DNA of 64,000 bases from Candidatus Heimdallarchaeota archaeon (GCA_019057815.1 JAHLWR010000005.1:124001-188000), one strand, 5' to 3'; shown: positions 36,891 to 46,887, counted from the stretch's first letter. Program-made: numbers and translations. The notes: generated by a model not told the origin, from the letters alone.

Positions 36891-36945
36891 CTTTTCCATT
36901 GTAGTTAGTGTTTTATCAACACAAAACTAGCTAGGTTCCCTGTTT

Positions 36946-37133
36946 CATAGAGAGTTTACTGAGGAACAATCACTTGTGGAGTTGCGAAACAGGTAAGTGA
37001 TGAAGATCGCACTATCTCTACCTCTATATGTTTAAATTCACATATAAATCCGTAGAAAAAAAGATTTTATTTTTCCTCTACCTTTACATCTCCTCTTATG
37101 CTGTTAAAGCGTGTATGGCAAGATTAGTCAGTT
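36946..37133 (+). repeat. Dispersed structured repeat R, copy 2
   Basis: Resembles 35418-35690. It can fold as an outer stem (TAGAGA with TCTCTA) enclosing ATCACTT/AAGTGAT, with an alternative CCTGTTTC/GAAACAGG pairing starting just upstream. It ends in a T-rich region before the OSTC-like gene. Neither strand codes. Could be a small RNA gene or a miniature element; its neighbour is the solo TnpB end. Confidence 0.5.
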
Positions 37134-37138
37134 TTTTA

Positions 37139-37567
37139 TTACCCCGTTTTACGGTTAAATAATACCATAATTGTAACATACCATATAATGACTAGAATAG
37201 CTGCTAAAAATTCAAGTTTTTGTGCGGTGTTGACATCAAAAGCAAATTTTGTCGCATAATCGAATAAATATAAACTTAGAGCGGCAAAAGCAAAAATAAA
37301 ACCAGCAACCAGTCCTTCTATAAGATATTGATGATGTGGATATGGAGAAACAAAGACAGGGTTATTACCAGATTGACCAATAGCTATGAGAGTATCTTTA
37401 TTCACTATATCATAAGCTCCACCGCTGAAAATATAGAATACAATAGCATATATCACAATATATAGAAAACTTCTAGGTATCCTTGTGGGTATTCTGAAAG
37501 AAATTTGACGCAAACTGAAAGTGGGTCTACGAATTCCCGGAAATATCCAAGGTAATTTGCTAGGCAT
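37139..37567 (-). CDS. OSTC/Ost3-like oligosaccharyltransferase subunit
   Basis: A 142-residue protein with three membrane helices (near 34-55, 82-105 and 117-137). The order GGxxYDI in helix 1, a short loop with P-x-F, then QYLIEGLVAGFIF in helix 2 follows the eukaryotic OSTC/DC2 pattern (GGIIYDV, QYIMEGL). In eukaryotes this subunit links the STT3 catalytic subunit to the translocon. STT3 and Sec61 beta are encoded in this same window (44011-46263, 48803-48997), which supports a membrane glycosylation role. Confidence 0.7.
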   Translation of the reverse strand: MPSKLPWIFPGIRRPTFSLRQISFRIPTRIPRSFLYIVIYAIVFYIFSGGAYDIVNKDTLIAIGQSGNNPVFVSPYPHHQYLIEGLVAGFIFAFAALSLYLFDYATKFAFDVNTAQKLEFLAAILVIIWYVTIMVLFNRKTG

Positions 37568-37775
37568 ATTTATCTATCGTTCAAAGAATTAAATACTATT
37601 TTAAAGATTTCGTACCTAGTAATAAATAATGTTTAAAGTTGTATTAATGTGAGTTTTAAGGGGTTTTTCGCAAATTCATAGGCATTTTTTCCATCGATTT
37701 TACAACACTTTTTCCTCATAACTTGCTGAATAGCTTTCCACCATACTGTTTTTAACCATTATTGTTGGTTAACAG

Positions 37776-38537
37776 CTATTTCTTAATTATAATTTTTTTC
37801 TCCAGTGGATATACTACGATTAAATTAGGATTTTCTTTTACATGCTTCATAATATAAGTTTCAATGTTTTCATCTAAAACACCCAAAGCATTAGCTATGT
37901 CACTGAAAGATAATTCAGTTACAGTACTAATTCGCTCCTCTATATGCTTTAAGAATAGTTCTTCAAAGGAATCAGCGCTCATATAAATTGAATTGTCCTT
38001 AACAACTCCAGTAATGTTATCCTCATTGATTAATTCCCTAACATTTGCAACTATTTGAGTTAGAGAGAGTTGCATATCATCACTTAATTCACCTAAATTA
38101 CATTCCTCTTCCACATTTCTTAAAGTTGTTATTATTTTATTTTTCAAATACTGATCCGTAAAGTAATCTTTACTTCCCATTACCCCTTTTTCAATGGATT
38201 GTAAAAATGAGTTAATGATTTTAATTTTTACCGACCATTTTTCTTGAAGAATAGATAATCCAAGTGTTCCTTTGCTTTTAAGAGTGGTTTTAAGTCTAGA
38301 ATATTCGCTATTTTTAATTGAAAGAAAATGCATATATTTTACAATAAGCACGCCCTCTATTTTTTTTGAAGAAATAAAACCATCAACAACAAGTAGTCTT
38401 TTTCTTTTTGAAACCTTGCTTGGGATACTTTTTAAATCAACAAATTTCTTTAATTCTACTTCTTCTTTGAAAAGTTGAATGAACCTAGTTTCTTCACTCT
38501 TGAAAAAGCCTAACAATTTCCTCAGAAATGCACTCAT
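37776..38537 (-). CDS. Protein with tandem winged-helix-like C-terminal domains
   Basis: A 253-residue soluble protein. The C-terminal 110 residues show two helix-helix-strand units (LGELSDDMQLSLTQIVANVR...SIYMSA and ELSFSDIANALGVLDENIE...LIVVYP), a winged-helix pattern often found in PCI, ESCRT-II and UFL1-like proteins. Which of these, if any, cannot be told by eye. I prefer ATG at 38537 to the TTG at 38585 because MSAFLRKLLGFF follows a GAGAGAT ribosome site. Confidence 0.55.
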   Translation of the reverse strand: MSAFLRKLLGFFKSEETRFIQLFKEEVELKKFVDLKSIPSKVSKRKRLLVVDGFISSKKIEGVLIVKYMHFLSIKNSEYSRLKTTLKSKGTLGLSILQEKWSVKIKIINSFLQSIEKGVMGSKDYFTDQYLKNKIITTLRNVEEECNLGELSDDMQLSLTQIVANVRELINEDNITGVVKDNSIYMSADSFEELFLKHIEERISTVTELSFSDIANALGVLDENIETYIMKHVKENPNLIVVYPLEKKIIIKK

Positions 38538-38756
38538 ATCTCTCGAAATAAATAATACAAGTATCTTTAAAATCTTGTGATTCAAAGAGAGGATATGCTT
38601 TTGATTAACAGATAGAAATAGTCTCTTTACTCAAACCAAAAATACAAAAATTCTTGGTTTTAGTTGGAGAAGGCATGCATCTGTGTTAAAATAGTTTGAA
38701 TTAAAGATAAAAGTGTGGAGTTTATTTATGTAAATACAATAAAAGTATCGATACTT

Positions 38757-39683
38757 ATGACAAAAATTGAAAGAATACCATCAGGTATTATAGGATTAGA
38801 CACGCTTCTACATGGAGGGTTAATTAAAAATTCTGTGAGCTCTATAGTAGGAAGCAGTGGAACAGGAAAAACTACTTTTGCTCTTTCTTATATTTACCAA
38901 GGATTATTAGAAGGGGATCATATTTTATATCTTTCTTTTGAAGAGAGTCCTTCAAAACTGATTTCTGAAGCAAAATCTTTAGGAATAAGTTTTGATGATA
39001 TAACCCATGATGCTTCTGATCTTATTCATCTAGTGGAAAGTGAGAAAATAGTAGAATTTATGACTAATATCCTACCAGCTCTAGCACAAAAACTTAGACA
39101 TCAAAACATAAGACATACACGCATCGTTTTAGATCCATTAACACCAATCCTTTGGGAATTTCCATCAGAAAAAGAGCAGAGAAAAATACTGACAAAAGCC
39201 TATTATCACCTTAGTTCATTAGGAACAGTTTTACAAACGGTCGAAGAACCTAATGCATTTGGTCAAACAGATATTGGCTCAAACGAGATTAGAGTGCCAA
39301 TTTACCTTTCTGATAACGTTGTTCATATCCAGAGTTTAGGATTAGGAGGAAAATATAACAGGACTTGCAAAATCATAAAGTCCAGAAAAACCCCACACCA
39401 CGAAGGCATTTATCCACTATCTTTTGTCAATGGTCTAGGAATAGAGATTGACACAAGTTCAATCATTGAACAAGAAAGAAAGGTACTACAAACTGAAAAT
39501 AATTATAACGAATTACTAATCAAAATAAAAAGCATGGCAAAAGCAAGGGATCCAAAAAAAAGAATCGTTGCTCAAATTGCTCAAAACATCTTGTCAAATA
39601 GATCTGGGAAAGAACAAAATTTCAATGTAGAATTAGTAAAAACCTTGACAGATCCACAAATCTTGCAAGAGGTTAGAACATGA
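38757..39683 (+). CDS. KaiC-like RecA-fold ATPase, first gene of signalling operon
   Basis: A 308-residue single-domain KaiC/GvpD-type ATPase: entry motif PSGIIGLDTLLHGGL, Walker A GSSGTGKTT (32-40), SFEESPSKL and Walker B RIVLDPLTPIL near 122. A C-terminal helical tail follows the core. ATG at 38757 fits the family start; a longer frame begins at GTG 38715. Its stop overlaps the next gene's ATG (ATGA), and four more genes follow within 25 bases of each other. KaiC-like proteins in archaea often act as ATP-driven signalling switches. Confidence 0.8.
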   Translation: MTKIERIPSGIIGLDTLLHGGLIKNSVSSIVGSSGTGKTTFALSYIYQGLLEGDHILYLSFEESPSKLISEAKSLGISFDDITHDASDLIHLVESEKIVEFMTNILPALAQKLRHQNIRHTRIVLDPLTPILWEFPSEKEQRKILTKAYYHLSSLGTVLQTVEEPNAFGQTDIGSNEIRVPIYLSDNVVHIQSLGLGGKYNRTCKIIKSRKTPHHEGIYPLSFVNGLGIEIDTSSIIEQERKVLQTENNYNELLIKIKSMAKARDPKKRIVAQIAQNILSNRSGKEQNFNVELVKTLTDPQILQEVRT

Positions 39684-40039
39684 AACCAAATTATGGAATT
39701 GAATCAGAATTAGAGGATTTAATACATCTTGATGATGTTAACGCTGCAGTTCTCTTCAGGATTGATGGCAGCGTAATGAAATCTGCATTCAATGAACAAA
39801 ACTGCGACCATATAATTAGAGTGTTACAATGGTGCAAATCAAATGTAGAGAAGGTTTCATTGGAAATGAAAACAAATAACCTGAAAAAAGTGACCTATGA
39901 GTTAAACGAAACAAATATTTTGTTTTTTATTGTAGATAATGTTACAATACTAACAACATTAGCAACTCATAATGCAAATATGAGTTTGTTATCTATAGAG
40001 TCAAAAAGAAAATCCTCACTAATTTCTCAATATTTATGA
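39680..40039 (+). CDS. Roadblock/LC7-like small protein
   Basis: A 119-residue protein with helix (SELEDLIHLDDV), strand NAAVLFRIDGSVMKS, helix, then two strands ILFFIVDNVTILTTLAT, the Roadblock/LC7 order. It overlaps the ATPase gene by four bases and sits ten bases before the FIST gene. Roadblock proteins commonly regulate small GTPases (MglB for MglA, Ragulator for Rag), and a Ras-like GTPase is encoded two genes on. Confidence 0.65.
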   Translation: MKPNYGIESELEDLIHLDDVNAAVLFRIDGSVMKSAFNEQNCDHIIRVLQWCKSNVEKVSLEMKTNNLKKVTYELNETNILFFIVDNVTILTTLATHNANMSLLSIESKRKSSLISQYL

Positions 40040-40049
40040 GGGAACACCA

Positions 40050-41390
40050 ATGCAAATAAGTACTTCCACCATAAGCCATAGATCTATACATAAAACAACA
40101 AAATATATAGTGAAAAATGTTATATCTGATATCAATGGCACACCAAATTTTATTTTGGTAGCATTAACTTCGAGTTATAAAAACAGGGAAGATTACCAAA
40201 AAGCGCTTTTAAAAATTCAAGAAGAAAGTGGCACAGAAAATATCATGGGGGGAACGTTTCCAGCTGTGGTCACTTCGGATGAAAAACCTACTGTCCAAGG
40301 ATGCGCTGTAATGGCAATAAAATCAAACGAGATTCATTTTGAAAAACCATTTGCATATTCCAATATAAGAACTAAACCAAAAAAGGGAGCTAAAATAATA
40401 CAAGAAAAATATAAAAACACTTTACTAAAATCAAAAATTGGTTTTATCATAACACCAGGACCAAATTTTCTTCCTGGTGCAATGGAAGATATGAAACCCA
40501 TGGATTCGTTTTTTGCACATAAATTTAAGAGGATTTTCGGAGTTATAGGGGCTCTGATACAAAAAAATATGGGGAAACAAGGATATGGAGTTACTGAATA
40601 TGCAGATGTAATCCTAGAAATATTATCAAATAACGGTGTTGATGAGTTAATTGGAGGAGCAACTTATGAAATGGATGTAAATCCAAATTTTCAGTTTCAA
40701 GGGAATCAAGTATATCAAAATGCACTAGTGGGAACAGTGATTTCGTCTGACATTCTAGAATTTGGTCATAGTTGGACATTTGATAGATCACAAAAATACA
40801 AAAACTTCATGGTTACTGATTATTTAAAAGGAGGGTATATTCAGAAAATAGATAATAAATCAGCAAGTGATAAGTTTTTAGATGAAATTGATACGACTAG
40901 GGAGCTCTATGATGAGGCATTTAGCAGATATTCATATGCATCTTTGCTATATCTGACAGCTGTGCAGCTTGAAAATGGTGAATATTCACCTTATGTTTGT
41001 GCAAGTCATCCAGCATTAAAAGGATTGATCACATCAATTCCAAATAGTAAATTAAATGGTAAACCATTCAAGACTGAGCTATTTACTCAATCAGGATCAG
41101 GAATAAAAAGTTCTGCATATGAATGTGCAATCAAAGCTCGTGAAAATATAGACAACCCACTTTTTGGTATATTTGTTAACTGTTCAAACAGGCTAATAAT
41201 TGCAGGAGACAAGATTGAAGACGAAAATGTAATGATAAAGAAAGCACTAGGAGAAGACGTTCCTTTCATCACACTTTATGGTGGAGGAGAATTTTCACTT
41301 ATCAATAGACAACCCATTTACTCCTCAGTTTCGCTTCATAGTTTTATCGCAGGTAAAACTAGTTTTTCAAAAAAAAATGTGGTGTTTTAA
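40050..41390 (+). CDS. FIST-domain sensor protein
   Basis: A 446-residue soluble protein with FIST_N (to about 240, ending DELIGGATYEMD) and FIST_C (ending FGIFVNCSNRL, then PFITLYGGGEFSLI and YSSVSLHSF). FIST domains bind small ligands, probably amino acids, and usually feed into kinases or chemotaxis proteins. Here no kinase is present; the partners in the operon are a KaiC-like ATPase, a Roadblock protein and a GTPase. Confidence 0.85.
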   Translation: MQISTSTISHRSIHKTTKYIVKNVISDINGTPNFILVALTSSYKNREDYQKALLKIQEESGTENIMGGTFPAVVTSDEKPTVQGCAVMAIKSNEIHFEKPFAYSNIRTKPKKGAKIIQEKYKNTLLKSKIGFIITPGPNFLPGAMEDMKPMDSFFAHKFKRIFGVIGALIQKNMGKQGYGVTEYADVILEILSNNGVDELIGGATYEMDVNPNFQFQGNQVYQNALVGTVISSDILEFGHSWTFDRSQKYKNFMVTDYLKGGYIQKIDNKSASDKFLDEIDTTRELYDEAFSRYSYASLLYLTAVQLENGEYSPYVCASHPALKGLITSIPNSKLNGKPFKTELFTQSGSGIKSSAYECAIKARENIDNPLFGIFVNCSNRLIIAGDKIEDENVMIKKALGEDVPFITLYGGGEFSLINRQPIYSSVSLHSFIAGKTSFSKKNVVF

Positions 41391-41411
41391 ATCTTTTATG
41401 AGGTAAAAGAA

Positions 41412-42011
41412 ATGATGAGTTCAAGAAATTTATATAGCACAAAACAAGGAGAAATTCTGAAAATTGCAATTTTAGGGCTTGGATCTGTAGGAAAAACTAC
41501 AATATCAAAAAGTTACTCAGGAGAACTAAATAACCCTGATGAAATTACAATGACCAAAGGTGTTGACATTACTGTTAAGAGAGTCATACTACAAAATAAC
41601 TATTATACTCTACAAATTTGGGATTTTGCTGGCCAAAAACAGTTTCGCTTTATGATAGATGTTTTTCTTAGAGGAATTAAAGGTATAATGTATGTATATG
41701 ATGTAACGGATATTGAAACACTATTAGACCTTAATGAATTTGTAGATTTAGCTAGAGATTACCTTATTAATAACAACTATTCAAATATTCCTGAGATTTT
41801 AGTTGGTAATAAGGCAGATTTAGGTGAAGCAGAAGTTTCTATAGAAGACATTCACAATTTTATGAAAATGTACAATTTGAAGAAACACTTTCTTGTAAGT
41901 GGACTCTTTAATGCTAATGTCTCTGAACCTTTTGAACATCTTGTATCTGAAATAATTAAAGAGAAACAGAGTTTAAGTGAGGAAATCATCTCAAAATACA
42001 ATAGAATTTAG
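41412..42011 (+). CDS. Ras-like small GTPase
   Basis: A 199-residue GTPase: G1 GLGSVGKT (22-29), a Thr in switch I, G3 DFAGQ (71-75, Gln retained), G4 NKAD (133-136) and G5-like SGL (163-165). The C-terminal tail is basic but has no CAAX or Cys-rich lipidation motif, so it is probably cytosolic. It follows the FIST gene by 21 bases. The Roadblock protein in the operon could be its GAP or effector. Confidence 0.9.
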   Translation: MMSSRNLYSTKQGEILKIAILGLGSVGKTTISKSYSGELNNPDEITMTKGVDITVKRVILQNNYYTLQIWDFAGQKQFRFMIDVFLRGIKGIMYVYDVTDIETLLDLNEFVDLARDYLINNNYSNIPEILVGNKADLGEAEVSIEDIHNFMKMYNLKKHFLVSGLFNANVSEPFEHLVSEIIKEKQSLSEEIISKYNRI

Positions 42012-42033
42012 AGAGCAATTCAAAGTGATTAAA

Positions 42034-42363
42034 ATGTTTCAAGAAGAGAAGTATATACTTAAATCAATCACTTGCGAAAAATGTGGTAAAATACTGGAAT
42101 GCAGAATAGATAAACAGCACCTTAACGATATGAGAGATAACCAGTTGTTCAATTTCGTCTTAATGCATGCAAATGATCATACACTTGTGATCGCCGTTGA
42201 TGGTAAAGGAAATATTAGAAGAACTAGGATTGCATCTCTTAATTCCAATGATTCAAAAGAAAGGAAAGTTGAATCCTTTGAAAGTTATCACGTAATAAAA
42301 GAATCTAATAGTTTAGTGGATGCCTTTAATGCTTTTTTTAAACAAGGTAAAAAGAGTATTTAG
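42034..42363 (+). CDS. Zinc-ribbon protein, last gene of signalling operon
   Basis: A 109-residue protein with CEKCGKILECRI near 13-24 and a later HANDHTLVIAVDGKGNIRRTRI. Only one CxxC pair is seen; His residues (HLND, HANDH) may complete a metal site. I take ATG 42034 because GTGATT precedes it; the frame opens earlier inside the GTPase gene. No known family; likely an adaptor of the system. Confidence 0.65.
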   Translation: MFQEEKYILKSITCEKCGKILECRIDKQHLNDMRDNQLFNFVLMHANDHTLVIAVDGKGNIRRTRIASLNSNDSKERKVESFESYHVIKESNSLVDAFNAFFKQGKKSI

Positions 42364-42490
42364 TGAATAGTTTCATAATAGTACGAATGAAGTTGCCAAA
42401 AGTGATGGAATTTTTTTACGATTTAGCTCTCTTAACATACTAAAAAAATATTAAATAAAAAAAGAGGAAAAAAATGAAATTCACCAAATT

Positions 42491-43774
42491 TTACTTAGGT
42501 GTAACCTTTTTAACAATGCCTACTGCAACCGTTTGTCCCATATCTCTAATTGCGAATCGTCCTAGCTGAGGAATATCACTAAATTGTTCAATAGCCATAT
42601 CCCTTGTAGGAATCATCAGAACCTCTGCAGAATCACCATTCTTTAAGAAATCAGGTTTATCAGTTGTTACTCCTTTTGCTACTTTATTTATTAACTCAGC
42701 AAATCTTACAGCAACTTGTGCAGTACCACAGTGGATTACTGGAGTATATCCTGCAGCAATGGCAGAAGGATGACGGATAACTGTAACTCGAGCTATGAAG
42801 TCTTTTGCAATTGTTGGTGGTTTAGTTTTATGCCCAACTACATCACCACGACGTGCATCTTGTTTGGATAAACCTTTACAGCTGAAACCTATGTTATCAC
42901 CAGGTATTGCTTCAGAAATATCTTCGTGATGCATTTCAATAGACATAACATCAGCTGTTTTACCAGTTGGTTGGAAAATAACCTCATCTTTTGGTTTTAG
43001 TACACCCGTCTCAACACGACCAACAGGAACTGTTCCGATTCCTGTAATACTATAAACATCTTGTATTGGTAGCCTTAGTGGCTTATCAATAGGCTTAGCT
43101 GGAACAGTAAGTGTATCAAGTGCTTCAACAAGAGTTGGTCCTTTGTACCATGACATTGTTTCTGCTTTTTCATTTAAGTTGTCACCTTTTATACCACTAA
43201 CTGGAATAAATAAAGTTTCATTAGTGTCGAAACCAAACAATTTTAGGTTTCTTTCCATTTCACTTTTGATTTCTTCATAGCGTTCTTGCTTATATTCAGC
43301 AAGATCCATCTTGTTAACTGCAACAAGTAGCTGATCAACACCTAAAGTTTTGGCTAACAAGGCATGCTCACGGGTTTGACCTGTAGTGCTGATACCTGCT
43401 TCAAATTCACCTGTTCCTGCACTAATTACTAAGACAGCTGCATCTGCTTGTGAAGTACCAGTTATCATGTTTTTAACGAAGTCACGATGGCCAGGAGCAT
43501 CAATAATTGTAAAGTAGTATTTTTTAGTTTGAAACTTATAAAAAGCAAGATCGATTGTGACACCTCTCTCTCTTTCTTCCTTCAGTTTGTCTAACACCCA
43601 AGCAAACTTGAAACTTCCACGACCAATCAATTCAGCTTCTTTTTCGAATTTTTGGATATCTCTATCAGATACACTTCCACAAACATATAACAAGTGACCT
43701 GTCATGGTTGACTTACCGTGATCTACGTGCCCAATGATTATTAGATTTAAATGGGGTTTCTCTTTTGAACTCAT
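42491..43774 (-). CDS. tef1a: Elongation factor 1-alpha
   Basis: A 427-residue EF-1A, which delivers aminoacyl-tRNA to the ribosome. GTPase motifs [17 protein letters not shown] and NKMD are intact, and domains 2 and 3 are complete to [15 protein letters not shown] start at ATG 43774 ([10 protein letters not shown]), preceded by AGGTGTAGG; the frame extends upstream to 43813. A single gene, not next to S10 as it is in many archaea. Confidence 0.97.
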   Translation of the reverse strand: MSSKEKPHLNLIIIGHVDHGKSTMTGHLLYVCGSVSDRDIQKFEKEAELIGRGSFKFAWVLDKLKEERERGVTIDLAFYKFQTKKYYFTIIDAPGHRDFVKNMITGTSQADAAVLVISAGTGEFEAGISTTGQTREHALLAKTLGVDQLLVAVNKMDLAEYKQERYEEIKSEMERNLKLFGFDTNETLFIPVSGIKGDNLNEKAETMSWYKGPTLVEALDTLTVPAKPIDKPLRLPIQDVYSITGIGTVPVGRVETGVLKPKDEVIFQPTGKTADVMSIEMHHEDISEAIPGDNIGFSCKGLSKQDARRGDVVGHKTKPPTIAKDFIARVTVIRHPSAIAAGYTPVIHCGTAQVAVRFAELINKVAKGVTTDKPDFLKNGDSAEVLMIPTRDMAIEQFSDIPQLGRFAIRDMGQTVAVGIVKKVTPK

Positions 43775-44010
43775 TTTTCCTACACCTTTTTTGGTTTTAC
43801 TAATAACTAGCATAGGTTATACTTGATAAAATAACCAAATTCGTTTTATTAAAAGCATTTTGGTTTTGGTTTTGTATTCATATTTGAAAAAAAACAGAAA
43901 ATGGTACACAGAGCTGTTTCTATCTACTTTAGAGATAGCAATAATGCTTTTCTTTCCAAACTTATTATTATATAAGAACAGAAAAAAAAGGAGGGAAAAG
44001 AATCTTAATT

Positions 44011-46263
44011 TTAGGAACTAGGATAGGCAGTATCCAATTCAGCAGATAACTGTGCAATGTTTGGAGGATAATTCACTTCAAAGATTCGGACAAGAGGATA
44101 ATTACGTGCCATATCAGGACTAGAGGCAAGGCCATAACTACGAAAAACTTCATTGAAATAGATGAAACCATCCACACCTTTCAAATTGTAAACAGGATAT
44201 TCTACCGCATATTCCATCAACCCAGGATTTTGGCCTATAGGGCTGATATCTGATTGATCAAATGCGTGACCGGTATCTGCATCATATGCAATCAATCTGT
44301 AAAGAACCGAATCATAGAATTTTCTTTGATAGACATTTGCTGTGTTTTGTTCATTTAATCCGTAGTAATCCTCTTCAACAACTCCAAATTGAGGAACAGT
44401 CGCCTCAGCTATTCTAATACACCACACAGCTTTACCTAAATCAGAACCCAATCCACTCATTCCAGCTTGACTATTAACTAATACATACTTAACATTGTAT
44501 TTGTACATAAGTTTAATTGATTCAGTGAAATCCCACATCAACATTGTTCCAACAACGCCTATATGGGTTTTATTTGTAGTGGCATTATCAACAAGCGACG
44601 TGGCGTTTCCATAATTTGTTATCCAGTAACCATAATCCCACCAACTTAAAACCACAGATGGGCTATTTGTTACTATACCATCGGATTGAGCGTTTTGTCT
44701 TAACCATAGAAGAGCCTCTTGCCAATCAGTGATTGGAAGACCGTTTTGATAATATACAGGGGCCATCTCAATACGTGCTAAATTATCAGCAGTTGTTATA
44801 CTGTGTATTGAGAAAGTTACTAGTAAACCGAATATTACAACATAGGCAATTATTGCCTCATCTCTTCCAATAGATTTAGTTATTCGCAGTTTCCTCTTCG
44901 TAAGAGCCATTTTTCCGTGAGCACTTAAGGAATAAGGATAAAGCAGTTTATCAATAGCCATAGCACTTAGTAATGAAGCGGCTGGTGCTAGTAGTAAGAC
45001 TAAACGCACCATTGAGCCTGAAAAATAAATAGTAGTAAGACCAAATACTAGGATAAGGATATTCACATTAGTTGGTTTTTTCAAACAATAGTATATACCC
45101 AAGGGAATAAGAAAAACCATTATATGAATATTATTGAAGATTCCACTCCACGTAATAGGTTGATGTTCACTAACAGAAGAAATTATAGGAATATTTAACC
45201 TTCCTCCTGGTAATATCACAGCCCAGAATTTTTCAGCAATGTTCGTAAATATTCCAAGAGAAAGGAATATACCTATAAGAATGGCTAAAACAACCACTGA
45301 CCCTATTGCACCTACAATTAGAATCTTTTTGAAAGTTTTTTCACTTAGGCTACGCGATATATTTTGAATTATACCTACAAAAATCAATAACCCTATCATA
45401 AGAACGGGAATCATCACTTCTATATTGAAAAATTGATTACGCACAACTCGTGGAAGTAAAAAACCAATTCCAAGTGAGGTAACTATTGTAATTGTATAAG
45501 TTTTTATTAGTTTATAGGACAATTTCCGAGTGAAAACTAAGAACAAAACAGCTAAAGGTAAAAGATCCAATATATATCTATAAGCTCCCCAACTACCAAT
45601 TAAAATACCTAAACTTATTCCAGATAAGAAAGCAGAAACAGTACTACCACGTTTAATTCCTTTAATAAAGAAAAGGAGGGTAAGTACTAGGAACAGGACT
45701 CCTACAGATTCATTGTCATAGAACCCCGCAATGCTACGTGATAAATAAGCGGGAGATAAAGACATGAAAAATGCTGTGAATAACCCAGCTCTTGGACTAA
45801 TGGCTTCTTTCCCTAAGAAATATGAAACTAGTATTGTTAAAAAACCATAAATAACAGGACTAAAATATGCTGCTTGTTGAATTGTTACATTGATTGATAA
45901 AATACCTAAAAACCACTTAATTATTATTGAACTTAAAGGAACGCCCCAGTAAAGTTCTTTACCTGCATGAAAACCATATGGATACCAAGAATCCATTTTA
46001 AACCAGCTAATAAAATCTACAAAACCATTTTGACTTATGAACTCTGCACTTGTTAACTGAACATAGGGATCAAATGCCTTGATTAGTGGATCATAACCTC
46101 TTATGAGAGGGAAAAATCTAATAATTATACCAACTGCAAGAATAAACAGCAAACTTAACTTATGTAAAAGTGATTCTCTGTTAATTTCATAATCTTCAAA
46201 GTGGTCTACGATTCTATCCCAAAAACGACTCAATATACCACGTATACCTGTATCACTGGACAT
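44011..46263 (-). CDS. aglB: Oligosaccharyltransferase catalytic subunit STT3/AglB
   Basis: A 750-residue enzyme that moves a lipid-linked glycan to Asn in N-x-S/T sequons on the outer membrane face. About 13 membrane helices span residues 25-480; the soluble C-terminal domain carries WWDYGYW (near 541). An acidic pair in the first loop (FDPYVQ) matches the metal-binding region. With the OSTC-like gene at 37139 it suggests a multi-subunit enzyme. Divergent from the Roadblock gene at 46457. Confidence 0.95.
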   Translation of the reverse strand: MSSDTGIRGILSRFWDRIVDHFEDYEINRESLLHKLSLLFILAVGIIIRFFPLIRGYDPLIKAFDPYVQLTSAEFISQNGFVDFISWFKMDSWYPYGFHAGKELYWGVPLSSIIIKWFLGILSINVTIQQAAYFSPVIYGFLTILVSYFLGKEAISPRAGLFTAFFMSLSPAYLSRSIAGFYDNESVGVLFLVLTLLFFIKGIKRGSTVSAFLSGISLGILIGSWGAYRYILDLLPLAVLFLVFTRKLSYKLIKTYTITIVTSLGIGFLLPRVVRNQFFNIEVMIPVLMIGLLIFVGIIQNISRSLSEKTFKKILIVGAIGSVVVLAILIGIFLSLGIFTNIAEKFWAVILPGGRLNIPIISSVSEHQPITWSGIFNNIHIMVFLIPLGIYYCLKKPTNVNILILVFGLTTIYFSGSMVRLVLLLAPAASLLSAMAIDKLLYPYSLSAHGKMALTKRKLRITKSIGRDEAIIAYVVIFGLLVTFSIHSITTADNLARIEMAPVYYQNGLPITDWQEALLWLRQNAQSDGIVTNSPSVVLSWWDYGYWITNYGNATSLVDNATTNKTHIGVVGTMLMWDFTESIKLMYKYNVKYVLVNSQAGMSGLGSDLGKAVWCIRIAEATVPQFGVVEEDYYGLNEQNTANVYQRKFYDSVLYRLIAYDADTGHAFDQSDISPIGQNPGLMEYAVEYPVYNLKGVDGFIYFNEVFRSYGLASSPDMARNYPLVRIFEVNYPPNIAQLSAELDTAYPSS

Positions 46264-46456
46264 TATTTCACCTTTAAATAACTATAATTAAATTCTATTA
46301 GTATTTGAAATGAGTAAAAGAAAGGCGTTTAAAAACATTACTTATCAAGTTGGTTTTAAGAGAAAGCTACTAAAACATGTGTCGAAAATAGAAAATGTGT
46401 GAACTTGACAATAAGATTAATTAATATAGTGTCTTCTTAAAAAGAATTAGGTAAAG

Positions 46457-46870
46457 ATGAGATTAGAAAGAAAGGTTGCCTACGCATTAGCAAAAGAATT
46501 GAAAGACATAACTCAAGAAGCTAGATTAGAAGCATTGGCTATTTTAACAGCAACAGGGGATAGAATTGCCTTTTATGCAGGTGATAAAAAAGCTAATTCA
46601 ACCGAATTATCTGCTATAGGTGCAGCACTTGTTGCAGCTGCGAGATTAGCGCTAGAGAGACTAAATTTCTCACCTATTAATGATGTAATGGTTAGAGGAA
46701 ATAATGGATTCTTAATACTTAAGTCAATTGGAGATTTTCACATAGTAGGTGGAACAAGTGATATAGAAGAATTTAAAACGGCCATAGCTGTGCTCTCAAG
46801 CCACGCTACAAAAATTGCTGACATACTTTCTTATGTCCAAATAGATGAAGACGAGATTCTTCAAGAGTAA
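46457..46870 (+). CDS. Roadblock/LC7-domain protein
   Basis: A 137-residue protein with the Roadblock order of helix (RLERKVAYALAKELKDIT), strand ALAILTATGDRIAFYA, a long helix ELSAIGAALVAAARLAL, and strands DVMVRGNNGFLILKSIGDFHIVGG. These proteins dimerise and bind GTPases. It is distinct from the operon member at 39680. Its 3' end faces the PolD gene, 17 bases apart. Confidence 0.8.
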   Translation: MRLERKVAYALAKELKDITQEARLEALAILTATGDRIAFYAGDKKANSTELSAIGAALVAAARLALERLNFSPINDVMVRGNNGFLILKSIGDFHIVGGTSDIEEFKTAIAVLSSHATKIADILSYVQIDEDEILQE

Positions 46871-46887
46871 AAAAAATAAGAGAGAAG

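Noticed and set aside
36946-37020. C/D box-like motifs (GTGATGA and CTGA) in repeat R
   Set aside because: The boxes are in the wrong order and spacing for a C/D RNA, and copy 1 does not keep both.
36946-37133. RNase P RNA-like GAAAC and GAGGAA strings
   Set aside because: Far too short and without the P4 core.
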